From: Acidobacteriota bacterium
GTDB lineage: Bacteria > Acidobacteriota > Vicinamibacteria > Vicinamibacterales > CAVVIG01
Assembly: GCA_020850715.1 (NCBI GenBank)
Contig: JADZED010000059.1
Span: 1 to 64,000 of the forward strand
Direction: 5' to 3'
DNA length: 64,000 nucleotides
Below are positions 50,024 through 59,200 of this stretch, one piece after another. Both the position numbers and the translations under genes were made by a program. Positions within the stretch are counted from its first letter, which is position 1; each line of letters opens with the position of its first letter. The notes beneath the pieces were generated by a model, which was given only the letters and a program-made list of their open reading frames with translations, did not search any database and had not been told where the DNA came from.

Positions 50024-51931
50024 CTACGAGTCCGGCCGGCGGCCCTCGCGGTTGGAACGGATCGGCCGCGCCGCTCCGCCGATCCGCCGCCGGAGGTGAT
50101 CGGCCAGATAGTGCGGATCGGTCGCGGCGCGCCAGACGCGAGTACCCATCCACCTGACCGCCGCAAGGGTTCCCGACGCCGCGCCTCCCGTGAGCCGATC
50201 CGTCCGTGCGATCCAACGGCGGCTGCGCAGGCGCACCCGCTGCCCGAGCGGCAGCGCACGAGCCTCGAGCGACTTCTGAACGATCGGGCAGGCCGGCGAC
50301 TTCAGACAATACTCGTGAAAGCGGCCGCTGGCCAGTTCCGACCGGATGGCCTGAACGACGGGCGCGTTCCACGTCTCCCGGTACTGATCCATCGGCGCCA
50401 GGGGCACGCCGCCGTAGCAGCAGGGAAATACGCCGCGGCGCAGGATGTAGAGGCTCTTCCACGGTTCGGTGCACGCAGGCTTCCGATCGCCGCCCAGGGA
50501 CGGCAGCGGTTCGTCCGGACCGGACGCCCCACCGGTCTGGTCGGGCGCGGCAGTCGCTGATGCGGCCTCTTCGACAGGCACGGTGGACGGCGCGGTCGCG
50601 ACGGTGTCTGGCGTTTGCGCGGAGACGACAGCCTCGCCGCCTCCTGCCAAACGGCGGCCCTCCGCGAACAGGCGTTCGAACCGTTCGCTCATCGTCCCGC
50701 CGAAGTCCATCTGGTCGGCCAGCGGGACGCCGTGTATCCGGCAGAGTTCCGCGACACGACCGCTCACGCGCACCAACTCGTCGAACGGGAGCAACTCCTT
50801 TGCGTACTCGAACCGGTGGCCGGCACGCTCCCAGTCCAGGTTCACGCCGGGCGAATCGTTGAGCGGGCGGAGCACGACGCGATCGACCTGCAGAGCGGCG
50901 GCCGTGCGCACGAATGCGTCGACCTCGTGCACGTTCACGCGCATCGGCATGAACACCAGATGGATGAACGGCCGCCGGCCCGGACCGCCTTTCGCTTCGA
51001 TGAGCCGGCCGAGATTGTCGAGAATGGCGCCGAACCGGTCGTTGCGCAGCTTTGCATAGGTCTCCGGCGTGCCGGCGTCGAGCGAGACATACAGATCGAT
51101 GCGGCGTTCGAGCAGCTTCTGGATGTTGCGGTCGGTGAGAATCTGGCCATTGGTGGTCATCTCCAGCACCTTCCCGCCCTCGTCGAACGCGTCCAGCAGG
51201 TCGTCGAGCTCCTTCATCATGAACGGTTCGCCGATCGAACAGTTCACGAGCGTGCCGCTGTTCTCGAAGAAGGCTCCCCATTCGCGCAGCGTCGCCGGCG
51301 TGAACGGCACGTCGACGTAGGGCCCCTCCAGCCTCTTGCTGAAGTCCCACTCGCAGTAGACACAGGGCGGCTTCACGTTGCAGACGGCGTACAGGTCGAT
51401 GCCGAGACTGACCGGCGTCGATGCGAGGACGACGCGGCCGTCGAGCGTCTCGCGCGCGTTGCGCACCCGATTCTCCTGCTGCGCGCGCACGAGCCGGTGG
51501 CGCGCCGGGTCGCCGTGCAGCAGCGGCGGGCGCGCCCGGACCGCCAGCGTCCGACGGTCCGACGGATGAAGGCGGGCAGGCAGGACCTTGTTGACGGAGA
51601 GGTCCGCATGGGCGCGCTCCGGCGGCACGCGGAAGCTCAGTGGTGCCCAGCCGGCCGCGAGCGGGAAGGCGTCGTGGCTCCCGCCCGCACTGCAGGTGAG
51701 CATCTGCGAGAGATCCTCGAACTCGGAGAAGGCCCAGAGCTCGAGGTAGCGCTCGCGTGCGGCCGGCGAAAACCTGAGGGATGCGGAGGCCGCCATCCAG
51801 CGGAAGCGGTCCAGGCCGGGTGTTTCTTCGTCCCAGAATCCGCTTCCGAATTCGACAGGTTCCGACGTGGCCAGCGAGGGCGACAGGCGCCGCACGGGCG
51901 GCGACGGAAGCGCCATCCGCAACTGTGGCAT
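50024..51931 (-). CDS. Radical SAM/SPASM protein with N-terminal beta domain
   Basis: The 635-residue protein has an N-terminal beta-sandwich-like domain (FGSGFWDEETPGLDRFRWMA), then a radical SAM domain whose cluster motif reads CNVKPPCVYC (CX5CX2C rather than CX3CX2C). A low-complexity linker (about 440-470) leads to a SPASM-like region with Cys-rich segments (CTEPWKSLYILRRGVFPCCYGG, CLKSPACPI). I chose ATG 51931, though ATG 51916 is possible. The N-terminal domain resembles those attached to polysaccharide enzymes, and the next gene is GT-C-like, so surface glycan modification is a reasonable guess; no function is assigned. Confidence 0.72.
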   Translation of the reverse strand: MPQLRMALPSPPVRRLSPSLATSEPVEFGSGFWDEETPGLDRFRWMAASASLRFSPAARERYLELWAFSEFEDLSQMLTCSAGGSHDAFPLAAGWAPLSFRVPPERAHADLSVNKVLPARLHPSDRRTLAVRARPPLLHGDPARHRLVRAQQENRVRNARETLDGRVVLASTPVSLGIDLYAVCNVKPPCVYCEWDFSKRLEGPYVDVPFTPATLREWGAFFENSGTLVNCSIGEPFMMKELDDLLDAFDEGGKVLEMTTNGQILTDRNIQKLLERRIDLYVSLDAGTPETYAKLRNDRFGAILDNLGRLIEAKGGPGRRPFIHLVFMPMRVNVHEVDAFVRTAAALQVDRVVLRPLNDSPGVNLDWERAGHRFEYAKELLPFDELVRVSGRVAELCRIHGVPLADQMDFGGTMSERFERLFAEGRRLAGGGEAVVSAQTPDTVATAPSTVPVEEAASATAAPDQTGGASGPDEPLPSLGGDRKPACTEPWKSLYILRRGVFPCCYGGVPLAPMDQYRETWNAPVVQAIRSELASGRFHEYCLKSPACPIVQKSLEARALPLGQRVRLRSRRWIARTDRLTGGAASGTLAAVRWMGTRVWRAATDPHYLADHLRRRIGGAARPIRSNREGRRPDS

Positions 51932-51984
51932 CGGCCTGATCTGGCGGAGCACTCTACCACAGGGGCGTCGGACCGAGGTGCCGG

Positions 51985-53010
51985 TTATCGCGATGCGCCG
52001 ACGGTGTCTTCGGTCTTGACCGGCTTGAGGAACGGCATCAAATCGCGCAGCCGGGCGCCCACCTGCTCGATCTGGTGGCGCCGCTCGGCCTCCCGCGTCT
52101 TGTTGAACGTCGGCCGTCCTGCCTCGTTCTCCGCGATCCATGCCTGCGCGTACCGGCCGCTGCGGATGTCCTCGAGCATCTGCTTCATCACGCGCCTGGT
52201 CTCGGCCGTGACGATCCGCGGCCCGCCCGTATAGTCACCATGCTCGGCGGTATCGCTCACCGAATAGCGCATGTAGTTCAAGCCACCCTGATACATCAGA
52301 TCCACGATGAGCTTGAGCTCGTGCAGGCATTCGAAATAGGCGATCTCCGGCTGGTAGCCCGCCTCGACCAGCGTCTCGAAGCCCGCCTTGACCAGCGCGC
52401 TCACGCCGCCGCACAGCACGGCCTGCTCGCCGAACAGGTCGGTCTCGGTCTCCTCGGCGAAGCTCGTCTCGATCACCCCGGCGCGCGTCACGCCGATGGC
52501 CTTGCCGTACGACAGCGTCAGCGCGCGCGCCTGCCCGGTGGCATCCTGGTGCACGGCGAAGAGCGCCGGCGTCCCGGCCCCTTCCACATACAGTTCGCGC
52601 ACGCGATGTCCGGGCGACTTCGGTGCGACCATCGCGACATCGATGTCCGGGCGCACCGTCACCGTGCCGAAGCGGATGTTGAACCCGTGGGCGAACATCA
52701 GCATGTTCCCCTTCTCGAGATTCGGCTCGATCTCCTCGCGGTAGACCCTTGCGGTGATCGTATCGGGAATCAGGACCATCACCACGTCGGCCCACTTCGA
52801 GACCTCGCCCACCTCGCCGACGGCCAGGCCGGCGGCCTGCGCCCTGGCGCGCGAGCGGCTCGTGGCCGGCAGGCCGACCTTCACGCTGACGCCGCTGTCC
52901 CTGAGGTTCAGCGCGTGCGCGTGCCCCTGCGATCCATAGCCGATCACCGCCACCTTGCGGCTGCGGATGAGCGCCAGATCCGCCCCATCGTCGTAAATCA
53001 TCGTCGCCAT
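51985..53010 (-). CDS. ilvC: Ketol-acid reductoisomerase
   Basis: The 341-residue class I enzyme converts acetolactate and acetohydroxybutyrate to dihydroxy acids. The NADP loop is [17 protein letters not shown], and Mg2+ ligands lie in the [10 protein letters not shown] and [18 protein letters not shown] blocks. GGGAG precedes ATG. A low-complexity spacer separates it from ilvH. Confidence 0.96.
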   Translation of the reverse strand: MATMIYDDGADLALIRSRKVAVIGYGSQGHAHALNLRDSGVSVKVGLPATSRSRARAQAAGLAVGEVGEVSKWADVVMVLIPDTITARVYREEIEPNLEKGNMLMFAHGFNIRFGTVTVRPDIDVAMVAPKSPGHRVRELYVEGAGTPALFAVHQDATGQARALTLSYGKAIGVTRAGVIETSFAEETETDLFGEQAVLCGGVSALVKAGFETLVEAGYQPEIAYFECLHELKLIVDLMYQGGLNYMRYSVSDTAEHGDYTGGPRIVTAETRRVMKQMLEDIRSGRYAQAWIAENEAGRPTFNKTREAERRHQIEQVGARLRDLMPFLKPVKTEDTVGASR

Positions 53011-53067
53011 GTCGGGACTCCCTGAAGTTGAGGATGTTGAGATTTCGAGGACTTGGCTGCGGCCCTT

Positions 53068-53628
53068 TCAGACCGAGCACGAGCTGATGTCGCCGTTCAC
53101 CTCCGAGGCGGCGGCGCCCGCGCCCGTTCGCGGCGCGATCCGCCGGCCGTTGACGAGGCCGCGCGCCATCGCGACGCGTCCCGTGCGCACCATTTCGACG
53201 ACGCCGTAGGGCCGGAGCACCTCCACCAGGCTGTCGATCTTGTCCTCGGTTCCGGTGGTCTCGATGACCATCGACTCCGGGCTGACGTCGACGATCCGCG
53301 CGCGGTAGACGTCGACCAACTGCATCACGTGGGTGCGCGCCTCGCCGGTGGCGGCGACCTTGATGAGCGCCAGATCGCGGGCGATGGCCGGCGCGTGCGT
53401 GATGTTGTCGACCCGCCGGCACGGCACCAGCTTGTAGAGGTGCGCCTCGAGCCGCCGCGCCCCGTACTCGTCGGTGTCGACGACGACGGTCATGCGCGAG
53501 ACCCCGTCGGTCTCGGTGTGGCCGACCGTCAGCGACTCGATATTGAAGGCCCGGCGTCTGAACAGCGAGGCGACCCGGTTCAGCACGCCCGGCTTGTTGT
53601 CCACGTAAACCGCGAATGTATGCAGCAT
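53068..53628 (-). CDS. ilvH: Acetolactate synthase small regulatory subunit
   Basis: The 186-residue protein has the N-terminal ACT domain (VDNKPGVLNRVASLFRRRAF) and C-terminal ACP-like domain of IlvH/IlvN, which confers valine feedback on IlvB. It lies 69 bp after ilvB and 57 bp before ilvC in the same operon. Confidence 0.94.
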   Translation of the reverse strand: MLHTFAVYVDNKPGVLNRVASLFRRRAFNIESLTVGHTETDGVSRMTVVVDTDEYGARRLEAHLYKLVPCRRVDNITHAPAIARDLALIKVAATGEARTHVMQLVDVYRARIVDVSPESMVIETTGTEDKIDSLVEVLRPYGVVEMVRTGRVAMARGLVNGRRIAPRTGAGAAASEVNGDISSCSV

Positions 53629-53697
53629 GATGCCCTTCAGCCACCCCTCTTCATCGGACGCGCGACGTCACGAACGCGACGTGGAGAATCTCCGCGA

Positions 53698-55404
53698 TCA
53701 ATCGGCGGCCGTCTCGACGATCGGCGAGGGCCGCCGGATCATCTTGTGGAGATCTGCGCCCGCCGGCACCATCGGGTACACCGTGTCCTCCTGCTCGACC
53801 TGGAAGTCGATGACGGCGGTCCGCTTCTGGCGGCGCGCCGCCTCGACTGCCCCGGCCACCTCGGCTCGCGTCTTCACCACGGCCGCCGGGATTCCGAACG
53901 ACCCGGCCAGCCGGGCGAAGTCGGGCCCGCTGATCGGCGTGGCGGCGTAGCGCTTGTCGTAGAAGAACTCCTGCCACTGCCGCACCATGCCCAGGTAGCC
54001 GTTGTTGATGATGGCCACGTTGATGTCGAGCTGCTCCTGCACCGCCGTCGCCAGCTCGCACATCGTCATCTGGAAGCCGCCGTCGCCGACCACGACCCAG
54101 ACCTCCTTGTCGGGGCAGGCGATCTTGGCGCCGATGGCGGCCGGCAGGGCGAAGCCCATCGTGCCCAGGCCGCCCGACGTGATCAGCGAGCGCGGCGTGT
54201 CGTGCTTGTAGTACTGCGCCTCCCACATCTGATGCTGGCCCACGTCGGTAACCACGATCGCGTCGCCATGCGTGAGCCGCCACAGGTCGTTGATCACGTG
54301 CGCGGCATAGAGATGGCCGTCATCGGGCAGGTTCTGGATGTCGCGGACGGCGGCGTCCCCCTTGAGGGCGTGGATGCGGGCGAGCCAGCCCGCACGATCG
54401 CGCGGCGTGATGAGCGGCAGCCACTCGTCGAGCGCGGCGCGCAGGTCCCTGGCGATCGCCACGTCGACGCGCACGTTCTTGTTGAGCTCGGCGCGATCGA
54501 TGTCCACGTGGATCTTGCGCGCCGTCTGCGCGTAGGTCTTCAGGTTGCCGGTCACGCGATCGTCGAACCGCATGCCGAGCGCGATCAGCAGGTCGGCCTC
54601 CTGAATGGCCTGGTTCACCCAGGCTTCGCCGTGCATGCCCATCATGCCCATGTTGAGCGGATGCGAGGCCGGCACGCCGCCGATGCCGAGCAGCGTCACC
54701 GCGATCGGGATGCCGGCGCGCTCGGCGAGCTCGCGCACCTGGCGCTCGGCGCCCGCCTGCACGATGCCGTGCCCCGCCAGGATGAGCGGCCGCTCGGCGG
54801 TCGCGATGAGCGCCAGCGCGTCGTGTGCGTCGCCGTCGCCCGGCAGCGCATCGTCGTACGCCTCGCTCAGGCGCGGCGCGGCGGCGTCCCAGTCGACCTC
54901 GGCGCTCGCCTGCTGCGCGTCCTTGGTGATGTCGATCAGCACCGGCCCGGGCCGCCCGGCGCGGGCGATGGCGAACGCCTCGCGAATCGCCGGCGCAATG
55001 TCGTGCACGCCGGTCACCAGGTAGTTGTGCTTGGTGATCGGCAGGGTGATGCCCGTGATGTCGGTCTCCTGGAACGCGTCGGACCCGATGAGACGGCTGC
55101 CCACCTGGCCGGTGATGCAGACGATCGGCGAGGAATCCATCATCGCGGTCGCGATCCCGGTGACCATGTTGGTGGCGCCGGGTCCGGAGGTCGCAATGGC
55201 GACGCCCACTCTCCCGCTGGCGCGCGCGAAGCCGTCGGCCATGTGCGCAGCCCCCTGCTCGTGGCGAACCAGGACGTGGCGGATCGGATAGGCGAGCATC
55301 GCATCGTAGGCGGGCAGAATCGCGCCGCCCGGATAGCCGAAGACGTCGGTGACGCCCTCGCGTACCAGGGCCTCCCAGAGTATCTGCGCACCGGTCAATG
55401 TCAT
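53698..55404 (-). CDS. ilvB: Acetolactate synthase large subunit
   Basis: The 568-residue ThDP enzyme starts MTLTGAQILWEALVREGVTD and has the catalytic Glu in VRHEQGAAHMADGFAR, the ALS-specific FQETDITGIT, and the cofactor motif GDGGFQMTMCEL ... NNGYLGMVRQWQ. GAGGA precedes ATG 55404; the upstream extension is antiparallel to pheA. It makes acetolactate for valine and leucine and acetohydroxybutyrate for isoleucine. Confidence 0.96.
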   Translation of the reverse strand: MTLTGAQILWEALVREGVTDVFGYPGGAILPAYDAMLAYPIRHVLVRHEQGAAHMADGFARASGRVGVAIATSGPGATNMVTGIATAMMDSSPIVCITGQVGSRLIGSDAFQETDITGITLPITKHNYLVTGVHDIAPAIREAFAIARAGRPGPVLIDITKDAQQASAEVDWDAAAPRLSEAYDDALPGDGDAHDALALIATAERPLILAGHGIVQAGAERQVRELAERAGIPIAVTLLGIGGVPASHPLNMGMMGMHGEAWVNQAIQEADLLIALGMRFDDRVTGNLKTYAQTARKIHVDIDRAELNKNVRVDVAIARDLRAALDEWLPLITPRDRAGWLARIHALKGDAAVRDIQNLPDDGHLYAAHVINDLWRLTHGDAIVVTDVGQHQMWEAQYYKHDTPRSLITSGGLGTMGFALPAAIGAKIACPDKEVWVVVGDGGFQMTMCELATAVQEQLDINVAIINNGYLGMVRQWQEFFYDKRYAATPISGPDFARLAGSFGIPAAVVKTRAEVAGAVEAARRQKRTAVIDFQVEQEDTVYPMVPAGADLHKMIRRPSPIVETAAD

Positions 55405-55444
55405 GGGTTCCTCAGCAGGCGATCGAGAGACTCCCCTTCCGCGA

Positions 55445-56299
55445 TCACCGCGCCGCCTCGACCGAATCGGCGCGGCGCGCCTCGCGCCGCTTCCAGCTCG
55501 CGTACGAGCCGAGCACGCGCAGCATTGGCGCGAACTCGGCCAGGTGCGTGAGCGCGCGCGCGCACGGCAGCTCGTCGCGCGCCGCCGCGACGTCCGCGTA
55601 GAACAGGTACTCCCACGCACGCCCCGGCATCGGCCGCGACTCGAGCTTCGTGAGGTCGACGCTGCGCAGCGCGAACGCGCTCAGCGCCTTGAAGAGCGAG
55701 CCCGGTTCGTTGGGCAGCGTGAAGACGATCGACGTCTTGTCGGCGACGGAGGCGTCGAACGGCCGGCGGCCGATCACGATGAAGCGGGTGACGTTGTGCT
55801 CGTAGTCCTGGATGCCCGAAGCGAGGGGCTCGAGGCCGAAGACCTCGCCGGCCCGCGCCGAGGCGATCGCCGCCGCGTCGCGCAACTGTTGGTCGGCGAC
55901 CATCTTCGCGCTCCCGGCCGTATCGTAGGTGGCAATGATCTCCACCCCCGACAGCGTCCGGAGGAACCGCTCGCACTGCGCCAGCCCCTGCGGATGCGAG
56001 TAGATGCGCCGCAGCCCGCCGATGGCCACGCCCGGCAGCGCCAGCAGGTGGTGCACGATCGGCAGCTCCACTTCACCCACGATCGGCAGATGATGCTCGA
56101 CCAGCAGGTCGTAATTGCGGTGGATGCTGCCGCCGATCGAGTTCTCGATCGGGAGCACGCCGTAGCCGGCCGGCCCCTGCTCGACCGCCGCGAACACTTC
56201 CTCGAAGCTGCGGCACCCCACCAGCTGCGCATCGGCGCTCACCGCGCGCGAGGCCGCCTCGCTGAACGCGCCCGGCTCCCCCTGATAGGCAATCCTCAT
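55445..56299 (-). CDS. pheA: Prephenate dehydratase
   Basis: The 284-residue enzyme converts prephenate to phenylpyruvate. N-terminal MRIAYQGEPGAFSEAA and the catalytic NVTRFIVIG (TRF) motif are present, and the C-terminal ACT domain has KLESRP, the Phe-binding signature. No chorismate mutase domain is attached. ATG 56299 is preferred over an in-frame TTG at 56314. It is the first gene behind the leader/terminator at 56320-56568 and is followed by ilvB after 40 bp, an unusual aromatic/branched-chain operon. Confidence 0.94.
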   Translation of the reverse strand: MRIAYQGEPGAFSEAASRAVSADAQLVGCRSFEEVFAAVEQGPAGYGVLPIENSIGGSIHRNYDLLVEHHLPIVGEVELPIVHHLLALPGVAIGGLRRIYSHPQGLAQCERFLRTLSGVEIIATYDTAGSAKMVADQQLRDAAAIASARAGEVFGLEPLASGIQDYEHNVTRFIVIGRRPFDASVADKTSIVFTLPNEPGSLFKALSAFALRSVDLTKLESRPMPGRAWEYLFYADVAAARDELPCARALTHLAEFAPMLRVLGSYASWKRREARRADSVEAAR

Positions 56300-56319
56300 A
56301 GGTCGGTCTTTCAAGCACG

Positions 56320-56352
56320 AAAAAAGGCCATCATCCGCTGCGGATGATGGCC
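56320..56352 (-). terminator. Intrinsic terminator (candidate attenuator) before pheA
   Basis: On the minus strand a perfect 12-bp stem (GGCCATCATCCG/CGGATGATGGCC) with a 3-nt loop is followed by six T residues, ending about 20 nt before the pheA ATG. It is the strongest intrinsic terminator in the window. Its place between a promoter (56510-56539) and pheA makes premature termination likely. Confidence 0.85.
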
Positions 56353-56377
56353 TCGGGTGCTTCGCGCCCCGCTCACC

Positions 56378-56500
56378 TCATCCGCGCGGCCACCGCCGCC
56401 TCACCCTCAGGCGCCCGACGACCAGGCGCCCGACAACCGGGCCGAACAGGGCAATGGTCCCGGCCTGGGGCCCGGAACCGGCGACGGCCGTGAGCCACAT
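56378..56500 (-). CDS. Candidate branched-chain-rich leader peptide for pheA-ilvBHC
   Basis: A 40-codon frame from ATG 56500 ends in TGA at 56378, 26 nt before the terminator stem. The segment TIALFGPVVGRLVVGRLRV contains nine Ile/Leu/Val residues in 19, as in ilv leader peptides, with a single Phe. The predicted transcript start is only about 3 nt upstream of this ATG. A chance frame in repetitive GC-rich DNA is possible; a longer in-frame start at 56551 lies upstream of the promoter. Confidence 0.4.
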   Translation of the reverse strand: MWLTAVAGSGPQAGTIALFGPVVGRLVVGRLRVRRRWPRG

Positions 56501-56509
56501 CGTGCGTCG

Positions 56510-56539
56510 ATTAGACTGCCCGCGAGCACTAGAAGTCAA
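56510..56539 (-). promoter_or_regulatory. sigma70-like promoter of the pheA-ilvBHC leader
   Basis: Minus-strand TTGACT (56534-56539), an 18-bp spacer and TCTAAT (56510-56515) form a good promoter. The start would fall near 56503, giving a leader of about 200 nt with a near-leaderless peptide and the terminator before pheA. Confidence 0.55.
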
Positions 56540-56540
56540 A

Positions 56541-56568
56541 TTGATAATCATTACAAGATCATCATCAA
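56541..56568. promoter_or_regulatory. 28-bp imperfect palindrome (candidate operator)
   Basis: AT-rich inverted repeat with outer arms TTGAT/ATCAA and mostly matching inner arms (TTGATAATCATT against TTGATGATGATC on the other strand). It directly abuts the -35 box at 56534-56539. It partly resembles a Fur 7-1-7 half site (TGATAATCATTA), but a Lrp/AsnC- or TetR-like operator is equally possible. Confidence 0.45.
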
Positions 56569-56600
56569 TACGAATGCTTTGATCCCTGGCTCCCGCCCCT

Positions 56601-57155
56601 CTACAGCCTCGGCAGCGTCACCCCCCGCTGCGCCTGATACTTCCCCTTCTTGTCGCGGTACGACACCGCGCACGGCTCGTCGCCCTGGAAGAACAGGACC
56701 TGCGCAATGCCTTCGTTGGCGTAGATCTTCGCCGGCAGCGGCGTGGTGTTGGAAATCTCGATGGTGACGTGCCCTTCCCATTCCGGCTCGAACGGCGTCA
56801 CGTTCACGATGATCCCGCAGCGTGCGTAGGTCGATTTTCCCAGGCAGACGGTGAGCACGTCGCGCGGGATGCGGAAGTACTCGATGGTGCTCGCCAGGGC
56901 AAACGAGTTCGGCGGGATGATGCAGACCTCCGCGCGGATGTCGACGAAGGACCTCGGGTCGAACGCTTTCGGATCGACTACCGTGTTGTGGACGTTGGTG
57001 AACACCTTGAACTCGTCGCCCACCCGCACGTCGTAGCCGTAGGACGACACACCGTACGAGATGACGCCGCTGCGGACCTGGCCGTCGACGAACGGCTCGA
57101 TCATGCCGTGCTCGCGCGCCATGCGCGTGATCCAGGTGTCGGGCTTGATGGACAT
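56601..57155 (-). CDS. dcd: dCTP deaminase
   Basis: The 184-residue trimeric enzyme deaminates dCTP to dUTP. It starts [22 protein letters not shown], as in many proteobacterial Dcd, and includes the [13 protein letters not shown] and [13 protein letters not shown] core blocks, the nucleotide-site [10 protein letters not shown] and the Glu-containing [11 protein letters not shown] took ATG 57155; a GTG at 57176 is in frame. It lies 26 bp after the DUF2905-like gene. Confidence 0.95.
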   Translation of the reverse strand: MSIKPDTWITRMAREHGMIEPFVDGQVRSGVISYGVSSYGYDVRVGDEFKVFTNVHNTVVDPKAFDPRSFVDIRAEVCIIPPNSFALASTIEYFRIPRDVLTVCLGKSTYARCGIIVNVTPFEPEWEGHVTIEISNTTPLPAKIYANEGIAQVLFFQGDEPCAVSYRDKKGKYQAQRGVTLPRL

Positions 57156-57181
57156 CGTTCGGGTCGCCTGCCGCACGGCGG

Positions 57182-57376
57182 CTATCGCCGCAAGAGGGCC
57201 AGGATCAGCGTGAGCAGGAGGCTCACAACGATCGAGGACGTGATCGGGACGTAGAACGCGAAGCTGCCCCGGCGCACGTAGATGTCGCCCGGCAGCCGTC
57301 CGATCGGCAGCCCGAACATCATCGCCAGCCCGAGCGCGGCGATGCCCAGACCGAGCAGAAGGAGGATCTTCCCCAT
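57182..57376 (-). CDS. DUF2905-like small membrane protein
   Basis: The 64-residue protein has two membrane helices around the family-typical hinge [12 protein letters not shown]. Such proteins are widespread and uncharacterised. Start ATG 57376; the frame extends to 57517 antiparallel to the ndk end. It sits between ndk and dcd on the same strand, two nucleotide-metabolism genes. Confidence 0.85.
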   Translation of the reverse strand: MGKILLLLGLGIAALGLAMMFGLPIGRLPGDIYVRRGSFAFYVPITSSIVVSLLLTLILALLRR

Positions 57377-57434
57377 TGCGTCTCGTGCGCCGCGAGGATC
57401 GCGCGGCCCCCGGCGATCGTCGCCTCCGGCGCCG

Positions 57435-57854
57435 CTAGGGGACGAGCTCGCACCCCGCGAAGAAATATCCGATCTCGAATGCCGCCGTGTCGGGCGCGTC
57501 GGATCCATGGGTCGCATTCCGCTCGATCGACTCGGCGAACTGCTTGCGGATGGTCCCCGCGTCGGCCCTGGCCGGATCGGTGGCGCCCATGGCGGACCGC
57601 CACTTCCTGATCGCGTCGGGCGCCTCCAGGACCATGACGATTGCCGGCCCCGACGCCATGAACCTGGTCAGGCTCGCGAAGAACGGCCGCTCGCGGTGCA
57701 CGGCATAGAACCCTTCGGCCTGCGCCTGCGAGAGCTCCACGCGGCGCATGGCCCGGATGGCGAACCCGTCGGCTTCGACGCGCTGAATGATGGCGCCGGC
57801 AAGGTGCCGCGCCACGGCATCGGGCTTGATGATGGCGAGCGTCCGTTCGGTCAT
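57435..57854 (-). CDS. ndk: Nucleoside diphosphate kinase
   Basis: The 139-residue kinase begins [16 protein letters not shown] and has the catalytic His in [10 protein letters not shown]. Length is normal. An extended -10 promoter lies 12 nt upstream of ATG. It balances NTP pools; dcd further down the same strand is a related function. Confidence 0.96.
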   Translation of the reverse strand: MTERTLAIIKPDAVARHLAGAIIQRVEADGFAIRAMRRVELSQAQAEGFYAVHRERPFFASLTRFMASGPAIVMVLEAPDAIRKWRSAMGATDPARADAGTIRKQFAESIERNATHGSDAPDTAAFEIGYFFAGCELVP

Positions 57855-57866
57855 ATGCAGCCGACG

Positions 57867-57875
57867 ATTATAGCA
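57867..57875 (-). promoter_or_regulatory. Extended -10 promoter of ndk
   Basis: TGCTATAAT, a consensus extended -10 element, ends 12 nt before the ndk ATG; no good -35 box is needed or seen. The leader would be only about 5-6 nt. Confidence 0.6.
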
Positions 57876-58119
57876 GGCGCCACCTCGGCCGCCGGCCGCA
57901 GGAGCGGCGGAAGGAGAACGCGGGAACGGTGCTGGCGGGCCGGCGGGGCAGCCGCGGCGCGCACCATGGACGCGACCCGCGCACCGGCCAGCCGGGGTCG
58001 TTCGTGGTCGCCTGCGACCGCGCGCCGAGGGTGGTGGCGCCAATCCGCACGCGGCCGGAGGAGCCAGGAGCCCGGCTGGCGGCGGCCAGCGCCCCGCAAG
58101 CGGGCCCGGCCGTCGACAG

Positions 58120-59148
58120 CTATCTGAGCCCCTCCATGATCTCCTCCAGCGCTTCCTTCCCGGGTCGTACGCGCTCGAGCGGCAGCGTGGCCAGCGGCTC
58201 GTCGACCACGTTGAGCAGCGTCAGAAAATCGTCGCGGTCGGGCTCGATGTAGATCAGCCCGGTGGCGAACTCGCCGCGCCGCGCCGCCTCATGCAGCCGC
58301 CGAAGGGCCCCGATGCGATCGGTGGGGTCGTAGTCCTCTTCGAGCTTCTTGAGCATCAGTTTCGAGCCGTCGTGCATCGCCACCTCCTGGGCGCTGCCCG
58401 GCAGGTAGTCGACGTTGATGTCCTCGAAGAACGGGATGAAGCTCACCTCCTCGAGCGGATCGTCGTGATCCTTCACGTAGGCGTAGCTCTTGGTCGACCC
58501 CTCGTGATCGTTGAAGGTGACGCAGGGGGAGATGACGTCGAGCATCACCGTCCCGCGGTGCGCAATCGCCGCCTTGAGCAGCGCCAGCAGCTGCTTCTTG
58601 TCGCCGGAGAACGAGCGGGCGACAAAGGTCGCCCCCAGCTCGATCGCCAGCGCGCAGGTATCGATCGGCGGCAGATCGTTGACGACCCCCGTCTTGAGCT
58701 TCGAGCCGAGGTCGGCGGTCGGCGAGAACTGCCCCTTGGTGAGCCCGTAGCAGCCGTTGTCCTCGATGATGTAGATGATCGGCAGATTGCGGCGCATCAG
58801 GTGGACGAACTGGCCGATGCCGATCGCGCCGGTGTCGCCGTCGCCGCTGATGCCGATGGCCAGCAGGTGCTTGTTGGCCAGCAGGGCCCCGGTGCCCACC
58901 GACGGCATCCGCCCGTGCACGGCGTTGAAACCGTGGGATCCGCCCAGGAAGTACGCCGGGCTCTTGCTCGAGCAGCCGATCCCGGACAGCTTGACCACCC
59001 GCTGCGGATCGACCCCCATTTCGTAGAACGCCTCGATGATGCGCTCGGAGATCGCGTTGTGCCCGCAGCCCGCGCAGAGCGTCGTCTTGCCGCCCTTGTA
59101 GACCTGCGGCTCCAGTCCGATCCGATTCACTTTCGCTGGTGTCGCCAT
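58120..59148 (-). CDS. korB: 2-oxoacid:ferredoxin oxidoreductase beta subunit
   Basis: The 342-residue subunit has the TPP and cluster region ([46 protein letters not shown]) of KorB/OorB, with extra Cys for [4Fe-4S]. With KorA it oxidises 2-oxoglutarate (or another 2-oxoacid) to the acyl-CoA and reduces ferredoxin. ATG 59148 was chosen. Linkage to sucCD points to 2-oxoglutarate. Confidence 0.93.
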   Translation of the reverse strand: MATPAKVNRIGLEPQVYKGGKTTLCAGCGHNAISERIIEAFYEMGVDPQRVVKLSGIGCSSKSPAYFLGGSHGFNAVHGRMPSVGTGALLANKHLLAIGISGDGDTGAIGIGQFVHLMRRNLPIIYIIEDNGCYGLTKGQFSPTADLGSKLKTGVVNDLPPIDTCALAIELGATFVARSFSGDKKQLLALLKAAIAHRGTVMLDVISPCVTFNDHEGSTKSYAYVKDHDDPLEEVSFIPFFEDINVDYLPGSAQEVAMHDGSKLMLKKLEEDYDPTDRIGALRRLHEAARRGEFATGLIYIEPDRDDFLTLLNVVDEPLATLPLERVRPGKEALEEIMEGLR

Positions 59149-59149
59149 G

Positions 59150-59200
59150 ATGCCGAAACCTGACTCCTGATGCCCTGCGTCCCGGTCCCTGATACCCCGT
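59150..59200. repeat. Low-complexity spacer repeat between korA and korB
   Basis: Degenerate iterations of an ATCAGGGA/ATCAGGAGT-like unit (minus strand), of the same style as the corA-ppdK spacer at 5785-5835. It separates two genes that are normally tightly coupled. Confidence 0.35.
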
